Positions 56,174 to 64,000 of a DNA stretch of 64,000 nucleotides are shown in pieces (the stretch's first letter is position 1; each line of letters starts with the position of its first letter). A program made the translations under genes and the position numbers. The notes under the pieces were generated by a model. The model was not told the origin of the DNA. It saw only the letters and a program-made list of their open reading frames with translations, and did no database searches. The DNA is taken from assembly GCA_902518505.1 (NCBI GenBank), contig CABYGG010000001.1, forward strand, positions 1-64,000, in the 5' to 3' direction. Source of the stretch: an uncultured Alphaproteobacteria bacterium. Its GTDB lineage: Bacteria > Pseudomonadota > Alphaproteobacteria > HIMB59.

Positions 56174-56907
56174 AAATTGGGAAAGAGCCTCGAGCTAATT
56201 TCTTCATAGCTGCCATCTATTTCTCTATTCTTCTCAGGTATAATATCTATGCTTTTGTGACAGTATTTGTGAACATTTTCTAAATTAAATATATAAGGTT
56301 TTCCTGCAAAGGTACTCGCGATCCACTGCCAAGAGAAGTTATTACTTGCAATGTCTCCATCCAGTAAATGACTCATAAAAAACTTCGCTCCAGCTTGCCA
56401 CTTCACTCTTCTAAAGTGAATAATATAAGAAGCCAAATACATACGTGCATGGTTATGAAGGTACCCAGTGCTAGTGAGTTGCTCGATGAAAATATTAATA
56501 ATCTGTGTTGGTGTTGTTGCTGACATAACATCCTCAGGCAAGTTATCTTGATATTCTTGAGCTTGAAATCCAGTTTTATATTCTTCTACATCTGTCCATA
56601 GTTGATCAGGATGATGGTAGGCATAGCTTCTCCAGAAATCTCTCCATGCTAATTCTTGAATAAACTTTTCACTCTCAACAAAATTATATTTGTCTCGAAT
56701 ATATTGATAGAGCTCTTTGTTAGTGATGATTCCATATTTTATATGGGCTGATAATCTTGAAATTTGTCCATTCAAAAAGTTTCTTGTTTTTGCATAGAGA
56801 GCAGGATTAAAAGAATTGAATTTTTCCAGTGCATCATTTCTTGATAACATGGAGCTATTCGAATTTTTCGATATTGGTATTAGATCTTGAACACTTGAGA
56901 TTTTCAC
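56170..56907 (-). CDS. Photolyase/cryptochrome FAD-binding domain protein
   Basis: This 245-residue protein is the FAD domain of a DNA photolyase without its N-terminal domain. QISRLSAHIKYGII, QELAWRDFWRSYAYHHP, GYLHNHARMYLASY and DGDIASNNFSWQWIASTFAG are hallmark blocks. It would repair pyrimidine dimers with blue light. The GTG start lies 5 bases after TATAAT, suggesting a leaderless start in addition to read-through from the pxp genes 24 bases upstream. Confidence 0.85.
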   Translation of the reverse strand: MKISSVQDLIPISKNSNSSMLSRNDALEKFNSFNPALYAKTRNFLNGQISRLSAHIKYGIITNKELYQYIRDKYNFVESEKFIQELAWRDFWRSYAYHHPDQLWTDVEEYKTGFQAQEYQDNLPEDVMSATTPTQIINIFIEQLTSTGYLHNHARMYLASYIIHFRRVKWQAGAKFFMSHLLDGDIASNNFSWQWIASTFAGKPYIFNLENVHKYCHKSIDIIPEKNREIDGSYEEISSRLFPNL

Positions 56908-56931
56908 TTTTTATTATACATAAAATCTGTG

Positions 56932-57810
56932 CTAATAGATTGTTTGTAAATCGAAGGTGATTTTGGTTTCAGGGGGGAGCTGAGAGATTCTTGAAATATC
57001 CACTTCATTTAATATTGCAATTTTTGGATACCCGCCAGTACAAGGAATGTCCCGCATTAATACAATGGGTTGCCCATCACTTGGCACTTGAATAGACCCA
57101 GGTAATATTCCTTCAGACAAAATATCATGAGACTTAGAACTAATGAGACTCTCACCTTTGAGCCTGATACCCATTCGATCACTTTGATTAGTTATCGTAA
57201 AAACACCGCTAATAAAAGATTGTAGAGTATTGTCTGAGAAATATTGAAGTTGAGGACCGGGGTAAACTTTGAAATTGGTTACCTTTTCTAAATCAGGTAT
57301 TGGTATAGAGATAAGATCCCAAGAGCTTACATCTTTGCTAATGTGAAATATATCTTCATCATTTAAAGGTCGATTAATCGAACCTATTCCTGCTTTTGTG
57401 TCAGTAGAGTAGCTATTAAGACAAGGCTCTAACCCAAGTCCATGCTCAAAAGCTATGTATCCATATACTGAGTCTATTGTATTGTGAATAATCAATTCAT
57501 CGCCCTCAAATAAATTAATACTTTTATAGGGCTGGCACTCAAGCTGGCTGTTGTTATTTTTCTGAATACTCATATTACAATTACCACCAACACAAATCTT
57601 AACAGATCCTTCTTTTACTTTTATTGAAGGCCCCACATAAGCAAATTCTAGAAATTGATTTTGATGATTGGGTATAATTTTTTGTAGCTCTGTAATAATT
57701 CTTTGGTCCATCGCTCCACTTGGTGAAACTCCTAAGTGCTGATATTGAAATCTTCCAAAGTCTTGAATCGTTGAATGAGTCCCTGCACGAGTGATTATGA
57801 TGGAGTTCAT
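56932..57810 (-). CDS. pxpC: 5-oxoprolinase subunit C (PxpC/KipA family)
   Basis: This 292-residue protein matches the biotin-dependent carboxyltransferase-like family: STIQDFGRFQYQHLGVSPSG near the N-terminus, ISGVFTITNQSDRMGIRL, and GSIQVPSDGQPIVLMRDIPC. With PxpB it forms the ATP-hydrolysing part of 5-oxoprolinase, which converts 5-oxoproline to glutamate. It overlaps the pxpB gene by 4 bases. Confidence 0.9.
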   Translation of the reverse strand: MNSIIITRAGTHSTIQDFGRFQYQHLGVSPSGAMDQRIITELQKIIPNHQNQFLEFAYVGPSIKVKEGSVKICVGGNCNMSIQKNNNSQLECQPYKSINLFEGDELIIHNTIDSVYGYIAFEHGLGLEPCLNSYSTDTKAGIGSINRPLNDEDIFHISKDVSSWDLISIPIPDLEKVTNFKVYPGPQLQYFSDNTLQSFISGVFTITNQSDRMGIRLKGESLISSKSHDILSEGILPGSIQVPSDGQPIVLMRDIPCTGGYPKIAILNEVDISRISQLPPETKITFDLQTIY

Positions 57811-58526
57811 GACGAGTATTCCTTGATCAATTCATTTATTGAAAAATTATATTTTCTAATTTTTTGAAACTCTGAAAGTGATACGGAGTAAAATTTTACT
57901 TCATCACTTGGAAGAAAAAGGGAAGGGTAAGAACTTTGCAAATCAAAAATATCAAATGGTATTTGTCCAATTATATTCCAACCACCAGGTGAAACTTTTG
58001 GATATATACAGGTATGGTTTTTTGCTATGCCAATGGATCTAGCAGGAATTTTTACCCTTGGAGTAGCTAACCGCGGTGTGATTAACTGGGAGGGAACATC
58101 TCCTAAATATGGAAATCCCGGCATGAAGCCTATATAATATGTATAGTAACGAACTGATGAGTGAAGATTGATAACCTCTTCTTTTGTAATCTGGTGTAGT
58201 TTTTGGATGATCTTTATATCTAAAGCAAAATCTTCGTCATAGCATGCTGGTATTTTCCATGTTTTAGTGGCTTTTTTGTTACTTTTAGATTTTGTTTCAT
58301 TCATTTTGATATTAATTTTGTCTTTGTTTTGATCTCGTATGTGAGAATTTTCAAAAATTACAACTATTTTATTGAATGAGGGAATAATGTTTAGTGATTG
58401 AAGATTAAGGTTTGAAATATTTAAAAATGCCTCATTTACCTCCTGTGATATAGATTTTGAGGTTTCATTTCCAAAATCTAAGACTAAACCTCGATCCCCA
58501 TAAGAATTTATTCCTTTGAAATACAC
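57807..58526 (-). CDS. pxpB: 5-oxoprolinase subunit B (PxpB/KipI family)
   Basis: This 239-residue protein of the KipI/allophanate-hydrolase-subunit family has IPACYDEDFALD, YYIGFMPGFPYLGDVP, RVKIPARSIGIA and SPGGWNIIGQIP, all typical. It works with PxpC and PxpA. It begins 20 bases from the divergent pxpA-like gene, so the two promoters overlap. Confidence 0.92.
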   Translation of the reverse strand: MYFKGINSYGDRGLVLDFGNETSKSISQEVNEAFLNISNLNLQSLNIIPSFNKIVVIFENSHIRDQNKDKINIKMNETKSKSNKKATKTWKIPACYDEDFALDIKIIQKLHQITKEEVINLHSSVRYYTYYIGFMPGFPYLGDVPSQLITPRLATPRVKIPARSIGIAKNHTCIYPKVSPGGWNIIGQIPFDIFDLQSSYPSLFLPSDEVKFYSVSLSEFQKIRKYNFSINELIKEYSS

Positions 58527-58546
58527 GCTAATATCATAATGTAACT

Positions 58547-59323
58547 TTGGTGCATTTGAATAAAATTAATTTAAATTCTGATATCGCAGAAAAAGATCTC
58601 AGTTTTTTCGAGACTGTTGATATGCAGCTAATAAATAAAATTAGCTCTGCTAATCTTTCTTGTCTATATCATGGAGGGTCAAAAGACGTTGTTTTTAAAG
58701 CACTAAGTTACTGTAAAACAAAACGTGTTTCAGTTGGTGCGCATATTTCTTTTTTAGATAGAGATAATTTTGGTCGCACAAAAATTGATTGGAACAAAAA
58801 ATTAATCCAAGAAATTGTCAAAGACCAGTTAATGTTTATGCATAATCTTGCCTCTAATATTAATTTTCCATTAACACATGTTAAGCTTCATGGAGCTTTG
58901 AGTAATATGGCATGCGTTGACCAAGACCTTTCTAGTGAAATAGTAGATGTTTTAAAAAAAAATTATCCATCAATGATATTACTTGCACCAGCTTTAAGTG
59001 AACTTGCTAAAATCGGTATGAATAGCAACATACCCACCGCCCTTGAGATTTTTGCAGATCGCACTTATGAAGATGATGCTACTTTAACACCTCGTTCCAT
59101 TAATGACTCTTTGATAACAGATCCTAGAAGCGCCAAGGAGCATGTAAAAGCCATGCTTATACAAGGAGGGATTATTTCACGTAATGGGAATACTCTTAAA
59201 ACAAACATTCATTCAGTGTGTGTTCACAGTGATACGCCAAATAGTGTTGAAATTTCTGAACAAATTTGCATACTCCTTCATGAAATGAAGATAAAAAAAG
59301 CAGCTCTTCAAGAATTTTTCTAA
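58547..59323 (+). CDS. 5-oxoprolinase subunit A-like (LamB/YcsF family), divergent
   Basis: This 258-residue protein follows the PxpA fold, but several signature residues are changed. The usual DLGE is DIAE, GFHAGD is LYHGGS, GAHP is GAHI, KPHG is KLHG and HGD is HSD. GAHISFLDRDNFGR and FADRTYEDDATLTPRS remain recognisable. Its position next to pxpBC supports the role, yet the catalytic properties may differ. The start (TTG 58547 or GTG 58550) is uncertain. Confidence 0.8.
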   Translation: MVHLNKINLNSDIAEKDLSFFETVDMQLINKISSANLSCLYHGGSKDVVFKALSYCKTKRVSVGAHISFLDRDNFGRTKIDWNKKLIQEIVKDQLMFMHNLASNINFPLTHVKLHGALSNMACVDQDLSSEIVDVLKKNYPSMILLAPALSELAKIGMNSNIPTALEIFADRTYEDDATLTPRSINDSLITDPRSAKEHVKAMLIQGGIISRNGNTLKTNIHSVCVHSDTPNSVEISEQICILLHEMKIKKAALQEFF

Positions 59324-59330
59324 GACTAAA

Positions 59331-59828
59331 ATGAATAATTATTTTTTTTACGGCACTCTTCGCTCTATTGCAATATTAGAGAAGGTTATAGGAGGAAAAA
59401 CTGATCACTTAAAAATAACTAAAGCTTTTGCACCAAAAAGTGAATTGCGTTTAGTAGTTAATGAAAACTTCCCTGTAATAATCTTCGGTGAAAATTATTC
59501 TGGTGTTGAGGGTATAGTGGTTAAAGGATTAAGAGAAGAAGATATCGCACGTATACGTTTTTTTGAAGATGTAGAGTTTTCTACTAAAACAATGATTATA
59601 GACATAGGGGGAATTCAAGAAGAGGTTAATTATTTTTCACAAAAAGGAGTTGATCCCTCTTTAGACCCTTGGATCTATGACGAGTGGAAAGAAAAAGAGG
59701 AAGCTTTGTCCTTAGTGACAACTGATCTTTGGATGCAACTTTATGGAAAATATACAGCTGAGGAGGCAGATCAATATTGGAATGACGTAAAAAAGCAGGC
59801 ATATCATCAATACCTCTCACAACAATGA
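59331..59828 (+). CDS. Gamma-glutamylcyclotransferase-like (AIG2) protein
   Basis: This 165-residue protein starts FFYGTLR, the family motif that binds the glutamyl group, and has an ARIRFFEDVEF segment where the catalytic acid normally sits. Such enzymes release 5-oxoproline from gamma-glutamyl compounds. Its location beside the 5-oxoprolinase genes makes this a sensible pairing. It begins 7 bases after the pxpA-like gene. Confidence 0.75.
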   Translation: MNNYFFYGTLRSIAILEKVIGGKTDHLKITKAFAPKSELRLVVNENFPVIIFGENYSGVEGIVVKGLREEDIARIRFFEDVEFSTKTMIIDIGGIQEEVNYFSQKGVDPSLDPWIYDEWKEKEEALSLVTTDLWMQLYGKYTAEEADQYWNDVKKQAYHQYLSQQ

Positions 59829-60382
59829 AAATTGTTAATTTCTTTTTCTTAATTTCTCTTTTTTTTACATTTAGTTCTTTATCTGATGAAACAACAAGTT
59901 GGGAATTATTAAAAGAGGGTGGCAAAGTAGTTTTTATTCGTCATGCATATGCTCCCGGAGGCGGTGATCCCAATAATTTTGAATTATACGATTGTTCAAC
60001 ACAAAGAAATTTAAACGAACAAGGAATTTATCAATCTAAACGAATGGGTATATTATTTTCTAAATATTCTATTCCAATAGACTCTGTTTATTCCAGCGAA
60101 TGGTGTCGCTGCAAAGAAACCGCTCGTCTGGCATTTGGAAATTTTGAGAGTTTAAGTGCCTTAAATTCAACATTTTCAGCTGATTATCAAAAAAACCATT
60201 CAAAACAAATGTATGAATTAAATCAATTCATTAAAAATTGGGATGATAGTCAAGGTAATTTAATTTTTGTAACCCATTATGTAATTGTTGGTGGTTTTCT
60301 TGATTATTATCCAAGTTCAGGAGAAATGGTGATAACAGATAAATCTCTATCAGTTCTTGGCACTATTAAAATAAATTTTTAA
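59825..60382 (+). CDS. Secreted histidine phosphatase-superfamily protein
   Basis: This 185-residue protein has a signal peptide (about 1-18). The phosphatase motif VVFIRHAYAPGG includes the nucleophilic histidine. Further residues are in SSEWCRCKETA and the late histidine in FVTHYVIVGG. It acts on a phosphoester in the periplasm, but the substrate is unknown. It overlaps the preceding gene by 4 bases. Confidence 0.82.
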   Translation: MKIVNFFFLISLFFTFSSLSDETTSWELLKEGGKVVFIRHAYAPGGGDPNNFELYDCSTQRNLNEQGIYQSKRMGILFSKYSIPIDSVYSSEWCRCKETARLAFGNFESLSALNSTFSADYQKNHSKQMYELNQFIKNWDDSQGNLIFVTHYVIVGGFLDYYPSSGEMVITDKSLSVLGTIKINF

Positions 60383-61482
60383 AAGAATACTCTTTCAATA
60401 AACCAATATAAACCAATCATTGAAATTATAATCGAAATTGGAATTTGCATAAATGCTCTATACCAACTTTGACGTGAAGGTATTATAAAGATAATTGATG
60501 CTAATATAATAATAGCTACCTGTGCTATTTCTACACCAATGTTAAATGAGATTAAACTTAAAACAAGTTGACTAGTATTTAACCCAATATCTCCCAGCAC
60601 AAACGCAAAACCTAAACCATGAATTAATCCAAAAATAAAAATTATTAAATACCGAAGTAAAGTTGAACGTCTTTGAAATATATTCTCAATTGCAACATAG
60701 CTTATAGACAATGCTATTAACGGTTCAACAATAGTAGCAGGTATAAAAATTAAATTAAAACTAGCTAGAATAAGTGTGATCGAATGCGCAACTGTAAACA
60801 TTGTAACTTGAAGTAATAAAGGTTTAAATTTGATAGCGTAAAAAAAGATACCTATTATAAATAAAATATGGTCAAGTCCCTTAGGAACAATATGCTCTAT
60901 CCCTAAAACTAAATATTCAATTGTTGTGCTTAAAGCTGAAGGCCGTGTCTGTTGGGATATGAGTGATGATCTTTCAGCAGGTTGTAAATAAGTTGTAAAT
61001 AAAACAGACTCTTTTGATAAATCCTCAAAATGTCTAATTACCACGGGACCCAATTCTTTTTCAAATTGAATGGTAAAAGACTCATCTTTTATTTCAAAAC
61101 CTATGTTTAAAGTTGTATCTCTGGGAAATTCATCGTTTATTTCTTGAAAAGTATCTACATTTCTTAAAGAAAGCGGAATAGTTTCATCTCCGATATTGAT
61201 TTTAATCTTATCTGTAAATTTGTTTTCATTTTCTATGACCATTTTCTCTACTTCTTCGGTGGAAAGGGCCCGTAACGCATCATATTTTTGAGATTGAGGT
61301 GAGTCGTTTGTATCCTGATATAAAGAGGCATCAATTTCAGAAAGAACAGTTTCCGCATTTAATTTAAATTCGATTGATGCATTTCCTTCAATAATGGTAA
61401 TATCCATCACCGCGGGTTTAATTTCGTGTGAATACAGAGGAGAGCTCAATATTAAAATTAGAAAAAATAAGTGCTTAATCAT
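60379..61482 (-). CDS. HupE/UreJ-family membrane protein
   Basis: The product has a signal peptide, a periplasmic domain of about 170 residues and about six helices with GIEHIVPKGLDHILFIIGIF and FGLIHGLGFAF, which fit the HupE/UreJ group linked to nickel or other metal uptake. ATG 61482 is preferred because it begins the signal sequence. Only 6 bases separate this start from the divergent DUF4198-like start. Confidence 0.82.
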   Translation of the reverse strand: MIKHLFFLILILSSPLYSHEIKPAVMDITIIEGNASIEFKLNAETVLSEIDASLYQDTNDSPQSQKYDALRALSTEEVEKMVIENENKFTDKIKINIGDETIPLSLRNVDTFQEINDEFPRDTTLNIGFEIKDESFTIQFEKELGPVVIRHFEDLSKESVLFTTYLQPAERSSLISQQTRPSALSTTIEYLVLGIEHIVPKGLDHILFIIGIFFYAIKFKPLLLQVTMFTVAHSITLILASFNLIFIPATIVEPLIALSISYVAIENIFQRRSTLLRYLIIFIFGLIHGLGFAFVLGDIGLNTSQLVLSLISFNIGVEIAQVAIIILASIIFIIPSRQSWYRAFMQIPISIIISMIGLYWFIERVFF

Positions 61483-61488
61483 TCGGTC

Positions 61489-62322
61489 ATGTTTACCAAA
61501 ATTCATCTAAAAATTCTTTATATTTTTTTGCTCCTTATTGCTTATTCTATTAGAGCAAACGCTCATGAATTTTGGATCGAGCCTACGCAATATCAACTTA
61601 ATGATGACTTAATAAATGCTCACTTGAGGGTAGGACAAGAATTTCAAGGTATGGTTTTAATGTATAATCCACAAGATTTTAAAACATTTAAAATATTCTC
61701 TGGATCCAAAAATAAAAAAGAAAAAATAAAGGGCATACTAGGTGATGTGCCTGCAATTAATATAATGACTAATTTAGACAATTTATTAATTATTTATCAT
61801 GAAACTAATGATAAATATGTTGATTATAAAAAGTTTCAAAAATTCGAGGATTTTGTTAATGAAAAAGGTTACCAGCAACTAATCAATACTCATTTTGAGA
61901 AAGGATTTCCCGAAAGTAATTTTATTGAGAGTTATCGTCGTTATGCAAAATCTCTTATTACACTAAACGGCAGTGAGGGGAAGGATAAAAAAACAGGACT
62001 TCTATTTGAATTTGTTTTAGACCAAAATCCTTACAAAGAATTGAATTCAAAGCAAATGAGTGGAACTTTATATTACAAAAAAAAACCACTAAAAAAAAAT
62101 CTTGTTACAATTTTTTCGAAATATAAAAATACAAAGTTATCAATTGTAAATACCATAACGGATGATAAAGGAAAATTCACTTTTGATATTGAACCAGGAA
62201 GGGAATATCTTTTAGACTCAGTTGTGATTTATCCATTAAAAGCAGACCCAGAAAAAAATGAGCCAATCTGGCATAGTGATTGGGCATCAACAACTTTCTT
62301 AATACCTGAAAATAATCTTTAA
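61489..62322 (+). CDS. DUF4198-like periplasmic protein
   Basis: This 277-residue protein has a signal peptide (about 1-24), then HEFWIEPTQYQL, the mature start typical of DUF4198 proteins found beside metal-uptake genes. The C-terminal part looks like a small beta-sandwich (DDKGKFTFDIEPG). Pairing with the divergent HupE/UreJ-like gene supports a role in transition-metal import. The start may be GTG 61471. Confidence 0.7.
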   Translation: MFTKIHLKILYIFLLLIAYSIRANAHEFWIEPTQYQLNDDLINAHLRVGQEFQGMVLMYNPQDFKTFKIFSGSKNKKEKIKGILGDVPAINIMTNLDNLLIIYHETNDKYVDYKKFQKFEDFVNEKGYQQLINTHFEKGFPESNFIESYRRYAKSLITLNGSEGKDKKTGLLFEFVLDQNPYKELNSKQMSGTLYYKKKPLKKNLVTIFSKYKNTKLSIVNTITDDKGKFTFDIEPGREYLLDSVVIYPLKADPEKNEPIWHSDWASTTFLIPENNL

Positions 62323-62352
62323 TTATTATTAATTAGTATAAAATAGATAATT

Positions 62353-62688
62353 ATGATTTTTGCTTTAAAAGTTTTATTAGCTGCTCTTGTGATTGCATTT
62401 GCAAGTTGGCTTTCCGGTAAAAAACCTGAGCTATCTGGATTTATTATTGCTCTCCCAATAGCAAGTATAATAGCCATAGCCTTCTCTTTCTTAGAGCATA
62501 AAAATACTGAAAATACTGTAATATTTGCAAAAAGCATTCTTATTGGAGTACCTGTCTCATATTTATTTTTCTTACCTTTTTTCTTTGCAAAAAATCTCAA
62601 TATGAATTTTTGGTTAATTTACTTGATTGGATTGTCTTTACTCATAATAGGATATTTTGTTCATAAATATATTATGAGTTTAATTTGA
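62353..62688 (+). CDS. Small membrane protein
   Basis: This 111-residue protein has about four hydrophobic helices and resembles DUF3147-type membrane proteins in size and layout (LLAALVIAFASWLSGKKPEL at the start). It sits between the DUF4198-like and GST genes. Its function is unknown. An opposing frame over the same bases is rejected because it lacks a normal start context. Confidence 0.6.
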   Translation: MIFALKVLLAALVIAFASWLSGKKPELSGFIIALPIASIIAIAFSFLEHKNTENTVIFAKSILIGVPVSYLFFLPFFFAKNLNMNFWLIYLIGLSLLIIGYFVHKYIMSLI

Positions 62689-63303
62689 ATGTTTGAGTTA
62701 TTCGCAGACTCAACTCCAAATGCAAGAAAAATTTCAATAATGTTAGAGGAGATTAATGAGAGTTATGATTTGACTTTAATTAATTTAAATAATGGTGAAC
62801 AATTCAACGAGGAGTTTAAAAAAATTTCTCCATTTTCAAAAATTCCTGTTTTAAGACATAATAATAAGACCATATTTGAGTCTGGTGCTATCTTAATTTA
62901 CTTGGCAAATTTATCTGGAGAATTTTATGGCTCAAATCAAAGTTTAACAACCCAGTGGTTGATGGCTCAAATGGGTTATATAGGCCCTATGTTAGGTCAG
63001 CATCATCAATTTCATCATTATAATCCTGGTAAAAGTGATTTTGGTGAAGATAGATATTTTAAAATTGCAGAAACGATATACAAAAATTTAGATGATCATT
63101 TATCTATAAATGAATATTTGGCAAATGAATATTCAATTGCAGATATTGCAACATTTCCTTGGATCGCTAGACACCCAATTCATGATATAGGTCTGAATAA
63201 ATACATCAATCTATTGCGTTGGTATAATCAAATATCACTTAGACCTGCTGTCTTAAAGGGATATGATCTATTTAAAGATGGCTCAATACCACCACCCGCG
63301 TAA
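62689..63303 (+). CDS. Glutathione S-transferase-family protein
   Basis: This 204-residue protein has the thioredoxin-like N-terminal domain (FADSTPNARKISIMLEE, then SPFSKIPVL and the glutathione-binding FESGAILIYLA) and the C-terminal helical domain (EYSIADIATFPWI). It most resembles YfcG/Ure2-like GSTs. It starts directly after the membrane-protein stop. Confidence 0.88.
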   Translation: MFELFADSTPNARKISIMLEEINESYDLTLINLNNGEQFNEEFKKISPFSKIPVLRHNNKTIFESGAILIYLANLSGEFYGSNQSLTTQWLMAQMGYIGPMLGQHHQFHHYNPGKSDFGEDRYFKIAETIYKNLDDHLSINEYLANEYSIADIATFPWIARHPIHDIGLNKYINLLRWYNQISLRPAVLKGYDLFKDGSIPPPA

Positions 63304-63308
63304 TCAAA

Positions 63309-63647
63309 ATGAAAGTATACTTTAATGGTTCATGTAATATTTGTAATGCAGAGATAAGTCACTATAAAAAGAAAACCTTAGATATAAACTATGTTGATAT
63401 TTCAAAAAATAAAGATGAACATATAAATCATCTATCCAAAAAAGATTTATTTAGAAGAATGCATGTATATCATGATGGAAAAATTTTTTCTGGATCAGAG
63501 TCCTTTTTAGTTTTATGGGATACAATTCCAAGATGGAGATACCTGTCTTTATTGTTGAAGCTACCTTTATTTAGACAACTATGGAAAATTGCATACGAAG
63601 GGTTAGCTTTACTACTTTATTTGAAAAACAAAAAGAAGATTGAGTAG
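63309..63647 (+). CDS. DCC-family thiol-disulfide oxidoreductase (DUF393)
   Basis: This 112-residue protein has FNGSCNICN, a variant of the DGxCxLC motif, and a C-terminal region with FRQLWKIAYEGLALLLY that is typical of DUF393. It may carry out a thiol exchange in the cytoplasm, and follows the GST gene by 5 bases. A strong hairpin starts at the end of the gene. Confidence 0.8.
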   Translation: MKVYFNGSCNICNAEISHYKKKTLDINYVDISKNKDEHINHLSKKDLFRRMHVYHDGKIFSGSESFLVLWDTIPRWRYLSLLLKLPLFRQLWKIAYEGLALLLYLKNKKKIE

Positions 63648-63680
63648 AACCATTCTTGAAGAAAACCACAAGAATGGTTC
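63647..63680 (+). terminator. Hairpin after the DCC-family gene
   Basis: GAACCATTCTTG and CAAGAATGGTTC form a perfect 12-bp stem with a 10-base loop. The left arm starts on the last base of the stop codon. No T-run follows, so it may stabilise the mRNA end or act as a Rho-assisted or weak terminator. The 113 bases to 63793 contain no gene that I can see. Confidence 0.6.
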
Positions 63681-63793
63681 TGGAGGATTAAGGTTAGTTA
63701 ATAAATTTTACTTTTTTGAGAAAATTTAGATCAATCAATATATTTTTATAAATGGGGATATTTTTGCTATTTGGCACTATAATGCGATAAAAT

Positions 63794-64000
63794 CTAATAT
63801 TTTAAACGATTTAATTTTATCACTTCACCAATAAAATATAATGATCCTCCAAAATAAATTGTGGTCTGATTTGATGAGAGTTTATTAATCATTTTAAATG
63901 AATCTGTTAAGGAATTTGCAAAATAGAGCTTAAGGTATTTGGGCAGCAGATCCTTAGTAATAGAGTTTTCCTCGTTCATTTTAACAACAATTATTTTATT
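63794..64000 (-). CDS. FolC-like C-terminal fragment, 5'-truncated at window edge
   Basis: The leftward frame runs open to the last base of the window, so the gene continues beyond it. The visible 68 residues end with NQTTIYFGGSLYFIGEVIKL. This resembles the C-terminal GSLYLxGEVL motif of folylpolyglutamate/dihydrofolate synthase, which adds glutamate to folates. Only the end of the protein is seen, so the call is tentative. Confidence 0.6.
   Translation of the reverse strand, partial: NKIIVVKMNEENSITKDLLPKYLKLYFANSLTDSFKMINKLSSNQTTIYFGGSLYFIGEVIKLNRLKY

Noticed and set aside
62319-62600. A leftward 93-residue frame opposite the small membrane-protein gene.
   Set aside because: It is antisense to a better-supported gene and its composition is that of a shadow of the opposite strand.

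Overview
The window is A+T-rich, tightly packed DNA with short or overlapping gene junctions, many GTG/TTG starts and a gene content typical of streamlined marine alphaproteobacteria. The content includes Agl-type sugar ABC transport, GH4 glycosidases, a DadA-like dehydrogenase, split 5-oxoprolinase and FadN-type beta-oxidation. A HIMB59/AEGEAN-169-like or related oligotroph is a reasonable guess, but no marker gene in the window fixes the taxon.

Region 1 (1-23.5 kb) is a sugar-catabolism cluster. A PQQ-type sugar dehydrogenase (truncated by the window edge) and galE precede an ABC importer (binding protein plus two permeases) and a GH4 alpha-galactosidase-like enzyme. galT, galK and an SMP-30 lactonase follow, so alpha-galactosides can be imported, hydrolysed and fed to the Leloir pathway. 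Next come a 2-hydroxyacid dehydrogenase, an IolD-like TPP enzyme and an SDR. A leftward block then encodes GH42 beta-galactosidase, two MalK/UgpC-type ATPases, GH1, a second GH4 and an AglEFG-like transporter. The first transporter has no ATPase of its own beside it, so it probably borrows one of these two.

Region 2 (23.6-27.2 kb) holds a copper-type CsoR repressor with a cytochrome c, a divergent DUF4396 membrane protein across a palindromic operator, a thermonuclease-like protein, a DadA-like oxidoreductase and a secreted unknown.

Region 3 (27.2-51.5 kb) is an accessory island. Its left half carries many small secreted or membrane unknowns, two paralogous HTH proteins, a tRNA-like sequence and two pentameric ligand-gated ion channel (pLGIC) homologues. 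One channel has a clear N-terminal PDZ domain and the other a diverged equivalent. The second channel sits directly upstream of a PrsW-like intramembrane protease. Its right half is a restriction-type operon: a Cas4/RecB-like nuclease, a Z1 ATPase, a DUF4420 PD-(D/E)XK protein, a GHKL (MORC-like) ATPase, two unknowns, a candidate endonuclease and a convergent C5 cytosine methyltransferase. A palindrome GTGAAA-N14-TTTCAC, with identical spacing, occurs four times at gene starts from 33.9 to 49.3 kb and appears to join channel genes and restriction genes into one regulon. This is the most novel-looking feature of the window.

Region 4 (51.6-64 kb) returns to core metabolism. It encodes FadN-type beta-oxidation, an acyl-CoA ligase, a two-gene split photolyase, PxpB/PxpC with divergent PxpA, a gamma-glutamylcyclotransferase-like protein and a histidine phosphatase. 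HupE/UreJ- and DUF4198-like proteins, a GST, a DCC thiol oxidoreductase and the C-terminal end of a FolC-like gene at the right edge complete it.
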